Assembly (NCBI GenBank): GCA_025330725.1
Contig: JAIWND010000002.1
Span: forward strand, 310,001-374,000
Length of the DNA stretch: 64,000 bases
Direction of reading: 5' to 3'
Source of the DNA: Chlamydoabsidia padenii
Taxonomy: Eukaryota > Mucoromycota > Mucoromycetes > Mucorales > Cunninghamellaceae
Below the pieces are notes generated by a model. That model was not told the origin of the DNA. It did not search any database and saw only the letters and a list, made by a program, of their open reading frames with translations. The position numbers and the translations under genes are program-made. Below, one piece after another: positions 34,584 through 46,064 of the stretch (within the stretch, counting starts at the first letter, position 1; the number at the start of each line of letters is the position of its first letter).

Positions 34584-34994
34584 TAAGTGATTTGTTTAAA
34601 AAAGAGAAAGATCTAATGATACACGATATCAACTAGATACCAATTCTACTGTTGTGTAAGACCTTGTAGTGAAGGGTCATCTATTAGACAATTAGTTGAA
34701 GAATGCATTTTATTTTTTTATTGGTCAAGAGATAAACAAAACAAAGAGCGATTGTAAATATAATAAACTAGTCTATCTAACAAATAAAAAAAGTGAGAGT
34801 GACAGATAGATGACATAATATGTGTACAAAGATAATAAAAAAAACAGAGGTGGTAAGGGGGGGGGGAGAAGAGAATGTAAAAAAAAAAAAAAAAAAGATG
34901 AATTGTGTATGATGTGAATTCCGGGTAGTGGTCGGTTGAAGGTTGTTGTCCAGGTAAACGTCGCTAGAGACAAGTGCGGTGTTAATCCTTTAGT
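34584..34994. other. convergent intergenic region
   Basis: 3' flanks of the stress-protein and bL36m genes. A long homopurine run (G8 then A18, about 34860-34896). No gene recognised. Confidence 0.4.
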
Positions 34995-35222
34995 TTAACC
35001 TTGACGTTGCTTGTGTTTCTTGTTCTTGCTGCATACGACAAAGAGTTTTCCTCGTCTTCGAACAGAAGTGCATCCATCACAAAGTTTCTTGACAGACGAT
35101 CGTACTTTCATGGTGCGGATCACAGTCATCATGGGCAGGGTATTGATAAATGGTTGTTGTTGTTGCTGAAACATACCAAGCATAGGTCGAGTTTGCTGGA
35201 ATAAAGATTTTAACAATGACAT
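34995..35222 (-). CDS. RTC6: mitochondrial ribosomal protein bL36m (75 aa)
   Basis: Single exon. The C-terminal 38 residues are the bL36 protein: [21 protein letters not shown], then [17 protein letters not shown]. They contain the zinc-binding set C-x2-C, C and H. The N-terminal 38 residues, with few acidic residues and a Gln run, form a likely mitochondrial presequence. It belongs to the large subunit of the mitoribosome. It shares a 231-bp divergent promoter with the mitochondrial CLPB-type gene, which contains GGCGGGAATTGAA at 35292-35304. Confidence 0.94.
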   Translation of the reverse strand: MSLLKSLFQQTRPMLGMFQQQQQPFINTLPMMTVIRTMKVRSSVKKLCDGCTSVRRRGKLFVVCSKNKKHKQRQG

Positions 35223-35291
35223 GGTGAGTGGGTTGATTAAGAAAAAGGGAAAAGAAAATGTTTTTTTTCTCTTTTGGACTTGTTTTTGTTT

Positions 35292-35304
35292 TGGCGGGAA
35301 TTGA
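35292..35304 (-). promoter_or_regulatory. CCCGCC dispersed motif in the bL36m/CLPB divergent promoter
   Basis: GGCGGGAATTGAA, one mismatch from the reverse consensus, is 70 bp upstream of bL36m and 150 bp upstream of the CLPB-type gene. Both genes encode mitochondrial proteins. Function is inferred. Confidence 0.35.
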
Positions 35305-35453
35305 AATATCGGGAGTGGAAAATCATCAAGGGGATAAAAAGCTGGGAAAAGATAGTCGTCTTCCTCTCTCTCTCTTTCTTTCTCTCTAATTCACCCATCA
35401 GGGCCTTCCATACTTTTATATCTTTTTTTATTTTTTATTAGTCTTTTTTATAC

Positions 35454-38026
35454 ATGATGATACGTGGAATTGCTCGCACAACAACAAGAACAATTAAAAC
35501 GTCGCCAACCCACACCCTGATTCGAGCAAGAGCTCTCACTTCAGCGTCGCGTTTGATCCCCGTCTCTTTACAACAACGAACCGCAACATCTCCTTTACAC
35601 AAATCATGGCTTCTTGCTGCTGGATTAACAGTAGCTTTTGGTGGTTTGACCCTGGCTTCTCTTCAAGAAAATGTATACGCATTGGAAACTACCAGTAAGT
35701 ATAAAGAAATGGATGTGGAGTTTGGTTTGATTGAAACTCAATAGTAATCCTTCTTTTTCTTTTTTCTTTTCTTTTTTCTTTTTTTTCCTAGCAAACGGTG
35801 ACCAAATCTGTCAGGCCATTGTCCAAAATGACTTTAGAACATTACGAAAGTAAGTAAAAAAAGAATAGAGGGTAGGGTCGGAGGACTTACTGATATACTC
35901 AAACGTTGGTAGGTTGGCTGAAGATCCCAATTTCACACCTAACGTTTATCACCATTGTGGCTGGACTCCTTTGGTAAGTTGATGACGTCTTGTTGGTCTG
36001 ATTCTAACCTCTTTATATATGACTAGCAAGTAGCAGTCATCCAGGATAATGAAACCATGGTGAAATTCTTACTGGAAAAGGGAGCAGGTAAACTAAAGAT
36101 GGGTCAAGATAAACAAAAAAGCGTAACAGTTATTAACCTTTTTTTGATTTGTAGATCCAAACCTTGAAGATCATTATTATCCCCGGTCTCATCAAGCTGC
36201 CCATGTTCGTCAAGCGGACTTCTCTGCCGATCTGATGCCTTATCGAGACTACCGCGATTACACTGCTCTTCATTATGCTGTTATCATTTGTAATCCTACC
36301 GTGGTCTCTCTCTTACTGGATCATATGGCCGATCCTCTTGTCCGTAACTCTAATGGTCTCACACCCAGGGAATATCTTTATCATGTTGAACGTTTTACTG
36401 GTGAACACAACTCTGAAATTGATGTCATGCTAAGAGGTAAACACACACATAGGACTCACTGATATACATGACTAATTCTCTCTCTATAGGCAAGGAACAA
36501 AGCTTTGCGGCCGATAAGGAAGCCCATGAAGAACGACAACGCAAGGAACAAGCTAAACAAGAAAAGGAATATCGAAAACAACACCCATTGGAAGATGCCC
36601 TGAAGAATCGTATTGTTGGCCAACTGGGACCTATTCATGCTCTTGCAAGTGCTATTCGTCGAAAACAAAATGGATGGCAGGATGATGATCACCCCTTGGT
36701 CTTCTTGTTCTGTGGCTCCTCCGGGGTAGGCAAAACTGAACTGGCTAAAAGTAAGTACATAGATATACACATATTACAATAACTAATCATCTCATTCATC
36801 TTTTATTATAGCATTGGCAAACTATGTACATGGGAAGAACATTGACAAGGGATTCATTCGGATTGATATGAGTGAATTCCAACACAAGGTAATACAACGC
36901 TAAAAAAAAAAAAAAACTTTTAAGTACTCATTTTCATTTGTATCCCTTATAGCATGATGTATCTCGATTCATTGGATCACCTCCTGGTTATGTTGTAGGT
37001 TATATCATGGATGAAAAAAAAGAGATCTTGTATCACTCACTTTCTTCTTCTCTTTAGGGCTATGATGAAGGGGGTCAATTAACAGAAAAACTAAAAGAAT
37101 GTAAGATAAAACATCAAATCAATTATTCATCTAACTTTTGCGTCTTATGTTTTGTAGGTCCCAATGCTGTTGTTTTACTGGATGAAGTGGAAAAGGTAAA
37201 AAGAAAAAGTCCAAGACTAATAACATTCTCTGATCTAATATGTAACCATTTTCATTATGTACTTTAGGCGCATCCCGATGTTCTAACAGTGATGCTTCAA
37301 CTCTTTGACGAAGGACGTATTACCGATGGAAAAGGAACAACAGTGGAATGCACAGACGCCATTTTTATTATGACCTCCAACTTGGCCCAACATGAAATTG
37401 CTGACGAAGCTGAATTATTACGTCTGGAAGCATCAGTGACATCAGATGCCCAAACTACAGGCATAGCAACTGGCATCGACGAACGCCCACAACAACAACA
37501 ACGTCACCCTAATCACTTGACGGATGAATTGGACGGGAATGACGAAGACGATGGCCAGATCTCCTTGTCACGACAATTCATTGAAAAAACAATCTACCCC
37601 ATCTTGTACGAACATTTCCGCCGTGACGAATTCCTGGGCCGTATCAACGAGGTGCTCTTCTTTTTACCTTTTAGCGAAGATGAACTCCGGGACATTACTC
37701 AACGAGAACTATCCAAATGGGCGGGCAAGGCGAAATCTCGACATGACATTACTATGACGTGGGATTCGGACGTGGTGGATCTTTTGGCTCGGGGCTACAA
37801 TATCAGGTATGGTGCACGTAGTATCAAGTATGAAGTCGAACGAAAGGTCGTCAATCTTATTGCCAAGGCGAATGAAAATGACGATGTGGCCAATGGAGGG
37901 AAAGTGCATGTGGTGGTTGACAAGATTCCCGGGAAAAAGCGACGACTCTGTAAATTGGAAATACAGCAAAAAGGTGGCGATGACAAGAAATCTGGTGGCG
38001 GATGGTTTGGAAGTAGAAATAGTTAG
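35454..38026 (+). CDS. CLPB: CLPB/SKD3-type mitochondrial ankyrin-AAA+ disaggregase (640 aa, 11 exons)
   Basis: Exons: 35454..35694, 35792..35849, 35913..35973, 36027..36087, 36155..36436, 36490..36750, 36812..36888, 36953..36994, 37058..37100, 37158..37195 and 37268..38026. An Arg/Thr/Ser-rich presequence precedes a hydrophobic segment ([19 protein letters not shown], residues about 57-75), as in SKD3 where this region is processed in the intermembrane space. Ankyrin repeats follow ([24 protein letters not shown]; about 100-215), then one AAA+ domain. Walker [13 protein letters not shown], pore loop GYVGYDEGG, Walker [10 protein letters not shown], sensor 1 IMTSN, Arg finger FLGRINE, and sensor 2 [12 protein letters not shown] variable Gln/Asp-rich insert sits between sensor 1 and the finger. 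It should unfold aggregated proteins. A polyadenylation signal is at 38081-38086. Confidence 0.9.
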
Positions 38027-38187
38027 TTACTTAGTAGATTATATGTAGTCTCTCGTTTTACAAATATAATATACAATTACAATAAAGTAAATGGTATTGT
38101 TAATGTCCTGTTTTATTTTAATGATGACATGTTGATGATTCTGGTCTTTACACAGACGGATATCGAGGTTTTAATATAACAAAGTGC

Positions 38188-39338
38188 TCATTGATCAATG
38201 AAAATGGTATAACAAGCACCTCCAATAAGCCCACCCAGGATAGGAGATAATAATGGTACCAAAAAGTAATAGTCTCGAACAGTGAAAACACCTGATCCCC
38301 AACCTAAGAAAAAAAAAAAAAGTGAGCACCATTAACATGCTTGCACCAATCATCACCTACCTGCAACAGCAACGAACAAGCGGGGACCCAAATCACGCGC
38401 AGGATTCAATGAAAATCCTGAGGTATACCCCAAACTAAGGGAAATGGAGACAATCCCGATAGCAATGAAGCAACCTTGAGCATTACGGAACGGCAAGTTA
38501 TTTTGATGCCCGGTAGCCATGATGATCAAAAGCAACAAGGCGGTACCAATGACTTCGGACAAGACAGAAGCGTACCTCTCAATATAGACAGCGGGAAACG
38601 TGGCGAAAATACCCGCTGTGCCATGGGGACCGAGGATCTGACGATCACCATGATCGAATTCGTCAATGGCAGGTCGGATCACCGCATAAAGAATAGCCGC
38701 CCCTGAAAAAGCTCCCAAGAATTGCGCGATAAGGAATCCAAGGACTTTCTTACCTGGGAATCCCGAAAAACAATAAAACGTCAAGGTGACGGCGGGATTG
38801 ATATGAGCACCCTATGTAAAAGAAGGTTGGGGGGGTTTTTTTTCCTGATTTGGAGCAAATTGGTTTTAGGGTCCTTACCGACACGTGCCCAACAATGCAG
38901 ATAGCAATCAACACGGCCAGACCTAATTAAAAAAGGAAGAGGGGTAAAACGGGTCATCATCAAATGTTTTTTTTTTTTCCTCTCTCTCTCTTTTACCACT
39001 GCCAATAGATGAAGTCAACCAGGATTTGCTGGGCTCCACATGAAGGGTTTGTTCAGCTGATGCACCACAAATCAAAATAATCAAAACGCACGTGCCGATG
39101 AATTCTGCAAGATATTCTCGATAATGGGTACGATATTTTCTACCTAATTGAATCGATTTTTCAATATACTTGTGTTGCCATTTTCTGGAGGCTATGAAAA
39201 AAAAAAAAAAAAAAAAAAAAGTGACTAGTGGGTAAAAAGCATGTTGTCTATCATCTTACTCTGACGCCCGTCGGGAGATAAAAGTGGTTGAGACTCTTCA
39301 CAGGAAGGTGAAGAAGAAGAGGATAACCAGCCGGTCAT
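38188..39338 (-). CDS. aquaglyceroporin (294 aa)
   Basis: Minus-strand exons: 39260..39338, 38997..39191, 38879..38922, 38361..38811 and 38188..38303. Six transmembrane helices with two half-helix motifs, GAHINPAVT and SLNPARDLGPR. The Asp after the second NPAR is the hallmark of glycerol-transporting aquaporins. The N-terminal cytosolic part is Ser-rich (SSSSS) with a YREYLAEFIGT start of helix 1. It should conduct glycerol and water across the plasma membrane or vacuole. The upstream flank contains a motif copy (CACACCCCGAC, about 39496). Substrate is inferred from the NPARD motif only. Confidence 0.93.
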
Positions 39339-40811
39339 GATAAGGAAATGAAAAAAAGTGAGGAATAAGGGAAGAAGAAGAAAAGATGAGATATATAAAT
39401 GACGAGGTAGTCAGAAAGTTTTGTATTCCCCTAGTACATACTAAACAAGGTATAGTTTCAAAGAGGAGAGGTTACTCCTTTTTCGACCCCAGAAACTTTC
39501 ACACCCCGACTTCCTTGGTGGTGGTTTGTTTTGCATGTCCCTAAATCACCTACCTCCTCCTAAAATCACGCCGTAGCAAAATTGACAAAACAGCCGGAAA
39601 TGCTGGGCGCAGGGAATTTTGGACGAGCACTACTCGCTCCATTGTTAACAGATGCTAATGATTAAAGTGGCCATGTAGATACTATGGCATCATTCCAACA
39701 TTTTTCACCGCAAAAGCCAAGCTCCAAGACCATTGTATCTCTCAGTCCAGACTTGCGATGACTTTTACCTGTCATTTGTACCAGATTTCATTTTCAGATC
39801 CCGCCTGCCTCTACTAAGATTTGAAAGAGCACTACTCGCTCCATTGTTAATGGGTGTTTATGATTAAAGTGGCCATGTGGATACTATAGTGTATTTCCAA
39901 CATAAGTCACCGCAAAAGTCAAGCTCCAAGACGCTTGTGTCGGTTAGACTAGACTTGCGATGACTTTTACCTGTGCTTTGCGACGGATGGAAACCCATTT
40001 TCAAACGCCGAATACCAACTTTCCGTGTGCACCTTTCTGTGTGCCTAGCAATTCCGTGCGCCAAGTTCTCGCCTTAAACAAACGTACTTTTTCAAAGATT
40101 GTTGGATTTGAAAAAGGGGACAGGTCATGCACAGGGAGAGAGAGAGAGATGACTTTTTATCAGAGTTTTATTTATAAAATGAGCATAAAGATTAATAGGG
40201 AAGACTGTTCAATCAATATATTGGATTTGTCTTGAATTCCAGTCGGAATGGACACGCCCTTCCTTCAGACTGACAAGAATTGTCTTTTTTTTTGGGTGGT
40301 GACATCGAGTTAATTGAAGAATCAAGAAGTTTTTGATGGGGGGGGATAGACACTGAAAAAAAAACCTTAATACTAACCAATGTCTATTTTTTTGAAATTC
40401 AGGAATGGACAAATCAATCGTATTGTGGTTTTATAAAAAATATGTTAGTATAGACAAGTGTAATAATACTGTTTTGTAAATAAAGATGATTTTTTTTAAA
40501 ACTACCTCCCATCAGTGATTACCAGTGATCACCTTCATAGTGATACATAGCCCAAAAGACTTTATGTGACCAAGACCAGGTGATATGTGTATTGTATCAC
40601 TGGCTTATGATAAAAGCTTATTTGAACCCAACTACTGGCAAATCCGCGCATCAATACAACAATAGAGTGATGTGAATACGTTTATTTTTATTGTAAGATT
40701 GCAAGTGAAAAGAGTATAACCAATAAAAAGGGGGTATAATGGGAAGATGTCTATTTCTACACTACAAAATAAAGAAGGGGACAACTATAGTATGTAAGAG
40801 GGAGAGACCAA
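39339..40811. other. intergenic region containing a repeat element
   Basis: No gene. It contains the aquaporin promoter, then a repeat element bounded by apparent terminal inverted repeats (39595-40055, annotated separately), followed by AT-rich DNA. The stretch 40056-40811 holds only short ORFs and the 3' flank of the RhoGEF gene. Confidence 0.5.
39595..40055 (+). mobile_element. candidate non-autonomous TIR element, copy 1
   Basis: The left end reads CGGAAATGCTGGGCGCAGGG (39595-39614). The right end TGTGCCTAGCAATTCCG (40039-40055) reverses to CGGAATTGCTAGGCACA, so the two ends form an inverted repeat. Inside are two tandem units about 202 bp apart, each with a core containing GATGCTAATGATTAAAGTGG and, about 120 bp later, GATGACTTTTACCTGT. 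No transposase ORF is present. Family members occur at 56.7-57.9 and 63.7-64.0 kb. The class is unknown; the size and ends suggest a MITE. Confidence 0.5.
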
Positions 40812-42558
40812 TCATGGATGATTGTTCGATTTTAGCCACTTGATATATTGAATGACCTTGCCCAGAGTATCCACCCAAAGTGCCTGTTCCTCTAAAGATT
40901 GAGTCCGAATGATATGCCGATGTTTCAAAGGAGTTCCCGACGTCGAGAGAGCATTTTCGAGATTGCTAATCATGATATCCATATCGTGTTCCTTGGTGAC
41001 GAGTTCAAATCCAAAAGCGGTTGAAGAAGGTGTATTCGGATGGAGATCACTGCTACCCGGCAATGCTTGAGCCGATCGGAAGGTGGTAAGGAAAGGTCGT
41101 TTGGCTTGAGCCATTTTAGCACATACTGCCGGAGAGAGTGCTTGAACATTGCAATGACACAGATCGATGGTGCCTTTATACTGGAGTGCCTGTTTTCGAT
41201 TGTTGCCACCGCCGGTGTTGCCTTTGCAAAAGATCAATTGGTCATTGAAGAGTATGTAGGTGCGCACATCCGCGGTGGATGACAGATCGTCTAAATCCAC
41301 CTTGATCAGTTTGGACTTTAATAATAACCGTCGTGTCAGAGTCACTTGGATGGGGCAGCTAGTAATCGTTCGAGAGGCTTCAAATACCAAAAGATGAGTT
41401 TGTGAATCCCCCAGTCTACAAAAAAAACAAGTTAGTTTAAGAAAAAGGTTTCTTTCTTTTTTTGGTTAAAGTTTTACCGTTCTTGCACCACAGAGACAAG
41501 TCGTTTGTAGGACCTAAGGACCGAGTTCAAAGCTTCATAATCGAAATGAAGAGGATCGCTGTATTGGATCAACAGAGTGAGTGAGTGAGTATATCTGTGT
41601 AGCCGAAGGAGAGGTAACCGAAGGTAATGAAGAAGGTCATTAGTAAGTCGATCCGTTGTACCATGTTGAGACTAGATAAAAGAAAAGCAAAGAGAAGTTA
41701 AAAAAGGTTATTTGTGTGGGAATTTTTTTGAAGCAAAAAAAAAAAAAAAAAAAATCGGACCTCCAAATATTTAATAAATGAGGGGATGCTGCATAAGTTA
41801 CTAATTGACACCACGATCATAGAATGATGTGATAGAAAAGAATGATAGACATTCACTATTGATTCCTGTCAAGTGAAAAGTGAGTAATCAAGTTTTAAAA
41901 AAGATTCAATCGACTTACGAGATGATAAAAGCAATCACTGATGATTTGTCCCGCCCCCCAAATCTTAAGCCTAATTAATAATGGAGAATGTTCGAGAGTG
42001 AGTGACACAATGAGGAAGAAGGATTCTCTTGGTTACCTTTCAGACAAAATTTCCAGTAAAGTACGATGAACATGGATCAAGTTTTGATACATACACAAGG
42101 ACTTTATGGATGTCTTATCAATTTTATCGTTGCCCTTGTTGCTAGGGTCTTGTAACCACTGCATAATTAGGTGAAGGTAGTGTTGCTGAAAGTAGGTCAG
42201 ATCTGAGATATAATCAGATTCTGATTGGCACAGTTCTTGAAGGACTTTGTGTTTGGTGGCAATGTTACGAGCCATCAATGCCACTGATTCGCCATCTATT
42301 CATAAAACAATAAAAGGTAAGTATAAAAGATATCGTAGCGTCTTTCTTACCAGAACAATCCAGTTCCCCTTGACCATAAATAGCATAAAGATCGTCAATA
42401 ATAGCAAGATCATCCATCAGTTGTTGCCCATTGATGAAGGAAAGGCCAAATGGATCGTCTGTCGTCGAATGGTGGGAATGATTCGAGGAGGTGTATTCCA
42501 GAGTACTATTGCTGTTGGTAGAGAAGGAGCTTGATTTACTTTCATACTGTGAAACCAT
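40812..42558 (-). CDS. Rho guanine nucleotide exchange factor, DH-PH (473 aa)
   Basis: Minus-strand exons: 42351..42558, 42037..42295, 41919..41970, 41761..41865, 41478..41671 and 40812..41415. A Ser-rich N-terminus precedes the DH domain (residues about 75-290: HKVLQELCQSESDYISDLTYFQQHYL, then YLRLPLLRLHRYTHSLTLLIQYSDP). A PH domain follows (TRRLLLKSKLIKVD, YILFNDQLIFCK, QALWVDTLGKVIQYI). DH-PH proteins activate Rho-family GTPases by GDP release. Which GTPase is targeted is not evident. The intron between the fourth and fifth exons has an unusual donor GTCCGA followed by a long T run, the weakest junction in the model. The DH domain stays in frame only with this choice. Confidence 0.86.
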
Positions 42559-43757
42559 GGGGGTAAAAAAAAAATTGTATTGTAGATTGGAAACAAAAGA
42601 AAGAGGTGCTTTTATAGTTTTGGGCTTCTCATTATATACTTTCATACTCCGTACCCCAAGGGGTAAATACCGAAACCCCGACTTGAGAAAGAAACCTAGT
42701 CAGGGCCAGTACACCCTTTTCTTAGCAAAGTAGCACAGATACTATTCAAATGATGCTGATATAATACTCTTCTTTTGGCAGATGTTGGGGGGGGGGTTTC
42801 TATTTTCCATGTACCTTTAAAGCCATACCTGACCATGGATGAGGTTGTCACGGTGAGCGGGATTTCAACATATTATCTAAGCTCACATGGGGGTGGGATC
42901 CGAACGAAACTATATTTGATCACCCTGTAACCTGTGAATCCTGATATTGATCTAGTACTTACATCATTTTACCCGTCATTGAAAGACTTGATCTTTTGTG
43001 TTAATGATTGCCTATGTGCCCAAGAAAAAAAAAACTGCTATACAGGATTTTGCCACGGGGTGCACGGATCGGGGAATGAACGTCGAATTAGCGGGATATG
43101 AAATGTTTGATTTTTTTTAAAAAAAGAAAAAAAGGGGGCGGGGTGGAAGAAACCTTTCTCTCTTTTCTTTCCCTCACAAACTCAACTGATTGACTAATCT
43201 CCTTGAATAGAATCAATACAGGCATCTCTATGTATTGTTAACACCATATCTTTTACTGACAAATCAACAACTCGATTACCAATAAACTAGCTGAATGGCT
43301 ACGGGAAAGACAGGAATCGACAGACGACTAAACAACGAAACACAGGTATAAACTCTGGAACTTTGATGCTGCTGGTAATCAAATCCACTTGGCGACACAA
43401 GGAGTGGTTACTGCTTTTTTCCTTTGATGACTTGCTACACGTGTGAACTACGTGAAGGCAATCTACTCAAAAGGAATGAATTTATCGCCTGCTAACTCTT
43501 GGTTTACTTTTAGACATGACAGTATCGGCAGATTGATATGGCGGTATATTGACTGGTGGGAAGCTCCCCGCCACGATTGCCCTGATTTACTCTTATTGGC
43601 GGATATCAGGATAGATGTAGTGTAGGTCATAAATAGTTGTTTTACACTGGTCATTTTTAATAAATAAAAGAAATTGGGCATGTTTGCTCCATAAAAGTAA
43701 AACTAGATCTTAATAATGGGTCTAGATTCGCAAATATCTCTTTTTTTTTTTGTTTTA
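42559..43757. other. intergenic with a possible small transcription unit
   Basis: RhoGEF promoter with motif copies GAAACCCCGAC (42671-42681), GCGGGATTTCAA (42857-42868) and GCGGGATATGAA (43091-43102). From about 43140 the sequence looks like a transcribed unit: pyrimidine-rich leader, then a candidate two-exon ORF (43295-43625, listed separately) and TTTTAATAAATAAA near 43660. Confidence 0.45.
43295..43625 (+). CDS. doubtful small two-exon ORF (72 aa)
   Basis: A candidate model joins 43295..43345 and 43458..43625 through a 112-nt GT-AG intron, giving MATGKTGIDRR and then a segment ending LLLLADIRIDVV before a stop. A pyrimidine-rich leader lies upstream (43150-43175) and an AATAAA downstream, which resembles other genes here. 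The acceptor is not preceded by a strong pyrimidine tract and no domain is recognised. It may instead be a non-coding transcript or chance. Confidence 0.2.
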
Positions 43758-45372
43758 TTAGGATAGTCTCATATGTGAACAGTACTTGTCGACCATCTTA
43801 CAGATGGACTTTTGTTGAAAAGGTCTTGACAGGACATCTGTCACGCCATACTTGATCCAGTCAAGAAAGGATTGCTCAGATATCTCTTTACAAAGCCCAA
43901 TCAGAGGAATCCATGGATTAGCCTGTCTCATATTGGTCAACACACGAAGATTGGCTGACAAGAGATCTTCGTCCTATTAAAAGCGGGGGTTGAATATGTG
44001 TACGGCCCCTGAGTCATTCTTTTTTAGACTTACTACGAATAAAAGATCATACCGATCACAAGTATCAAATGGATCGTCCAAAGAATTTATATATTTGGAT
44101 TCTATAAGACAACCGAAGGAATCTAGCCATTGATACATCAAGTCCTGGATGTTTTTGTTGTTACTGTCCTTATTACTGACAGCCAATAAGACACGAGGAT
44201 TCATAGACCACTGGCAAAAATGATGATCGTCTCGGATTGAAGGAACAGCGGACGGTGGGACAAGAATAGGTGGTGGTGGGACATGTAATGCTCCCTGATC
44301 AAATTTCAAGTAGGGAGACAGTTGTCGTTGTTTTTCCTCTATATACTGGGATATCTTTGTCAATCGATCTTGATCAGACTGTGAAGACAATTGAAGAAGA
44401 AGAGGATCATCACTACCACCACCTTGAGAGGATAGATATAGTAAGTAAAAAAAAAATTCAAACTAGACGGATACTTTACCTAGGTTATTGGCTATGGTGT
44501 GGATGAAATCATCTTGAGCTGTCATCACCTTTTTAAATCCCAATACGGTCTCGACCACAAATTCATGTTGTAGGGCCATTGAGCGGAGTTTGTTTGTCAA
44601 TGCTAAATGAGATTTCTGGATTTCAATTAGCTCTTGGGACAGGGTGCACATCTCCTCTGATACTATTTCTCGGTCGATCGTTGAGACGGTGGATGGTAGT
44701 AATAGTTTTTGTGTGCTTGGTTTAGATGGTATTTTAGTATTGGTATGATTGGTTGGCTTTCGCTAATACATAGGAAAGAAAGAGAAAAAAGGAGGGGATG
44801 GTTGGTTTTGAGCTCCACTTGATCAATTTATTTGTAATGTACAACAAAAAAGTTTAAAAAACCTGTTACCTTGATCCCTTTCAGCAATTCCTTTTGCTTA
44901 TATCGAAAATGGGAATGATAAAACTCCCAAGCCTGTAAACAAGTTAGTATGGCAAAAAAAAACCCCCCAACGATGTGTACCTGATGTCCATAGGGCCAGG
45001 CATCATTTTGATGTCGTATCTTATGAAAATCATATTTGTTCAATTGCCGCACAAAACTCGCAAAGTTGGCGTGCTTGAAATGTTGTGGTAAGACCAGTTT
45101 TGAAAACTCGGTGGGTTCGATCACTATGAATGTTTTCCCTTCTAGTCCCCATGTTAATATGGATGGGTAAGCGTTATTTTCAAGCATACTATAGAGAGAT
45201 GGATCAGTCTCGGTAGAATGATAAAGGAAGCCTACCTGAATAACTTTTTCACGAACTCTGGGATATTGAGACGTTGATTGTTCTTGTCATGTTTGGTCGT
45301 ACGGGTATGAGTAGCCGTGTCAGGTGCAATGTATTGATGCGTGTTGTCAGGAAGAGAAGTGTCATTTTTCAT
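43758..45372 (-). CDS. SKN7: SKN7-like regulator: HSF DNA-binding domain, coiled coil, degenerate receiver (431 aa)
   Basis: Minus-strand exons: 45236..45372, 44981..45188, 44870..44932, 44480..44762, 44034..44422 and 43758..43973. An HSF-type winged-helix domain covers residues about 36-140 (FVKKLFSMLEN, WGLEGKTFIV, FASFVRQLNKYDFHKIR). A coiled coil follows (about 165-240). A receiver-like domain is C-terminal (about 305-425). This layout is that of SKN7/Prr1, response regulators for oxidative and cell-wall stress. The receiver is unusual: the acidic pair before the first helix is AVSNKD rather than DD, the Thr position reads IGLCKE, and the usual Lys-Pro is SRPFQQ. An Asp remains at the phospho-acceptor position (YDLLFVD). 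Phosphorelay control is therefore uncertain. Confidence 0.86.
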
Positions 45373-46064
45373 TTTCAAAAGAATACACGTGTGTGTGTGT
45401 AATAATAATGAATTCGTTCCAGTAATCAAATGAAATTAAGGATGGAAAAGGAAAAAGAAAAGAAAACAATCAATCTATACTTTCATGATAAGCTCGACTC
45501 TATTCTACCTTTTTTTTTTTCTGTCTGCAATGGAAACCGAACTCCGAATGTTACACAATCTCAACACACCCAGGCTTTTTTTTTTCAAAGAACCTTTCCA
45601 CAGAGGTCGAAAACGATGGAGAGTGAAAAGCATGAATCGGGGGTTAGATTTGAAATCCCGCTTTTATACTATGATGATAGTATAGTGCATTGGTTTTGTC
45701 AGGCAAGCGAAGAACTAGAATTCGACAACAATGTAGGTTATTTTTATGCTATTGATATACATAGGATATTAAAGTATAGTTTCCAGACAAAAGGCGTAAA
45801 CTAGTAAGGGCAAACGATAAATCCACATCCTTCTCTCTGTTTTTATGAGGAAATGCTTTTTTGATCATCTCCCTCGTAAGAAATGATTTGTTGCCTTACT
45901 GTATCATCTAATGACTATATGGCCACATCCAACAAAGCTTAACGGGCAAAATGTCATCTGTATTATAACATGCGAATCGGGGTTTTAAATATCTGGAGCA
46001 GATAAGACACTGGAGGAAAAAATAAAAATCACACTTCTCTTCCCGACACTTTTTTTTTTCCCTC
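45373..46064. other. divergent promoter region (SKN7 / RING)
   Basis: Motif copies TTGAAATCCCGC (45650-45661) and TCGGGGTTTTAAA (45977-45989); the second is about 80 bp upstream of the RING gene. A GT dinucleotide run lies at 45389-45402. ORF 45430-45804 has low-complexity content and is not credible. Confidence 0.45.

Noticed and set aside
45430..45804. 124-codon plus ORF between SKN7 and RING genes
   Set aside because: Low-complexity Lys/Glu and Phe runs from A- and T-rich tracts in a promoter region, with no domain.
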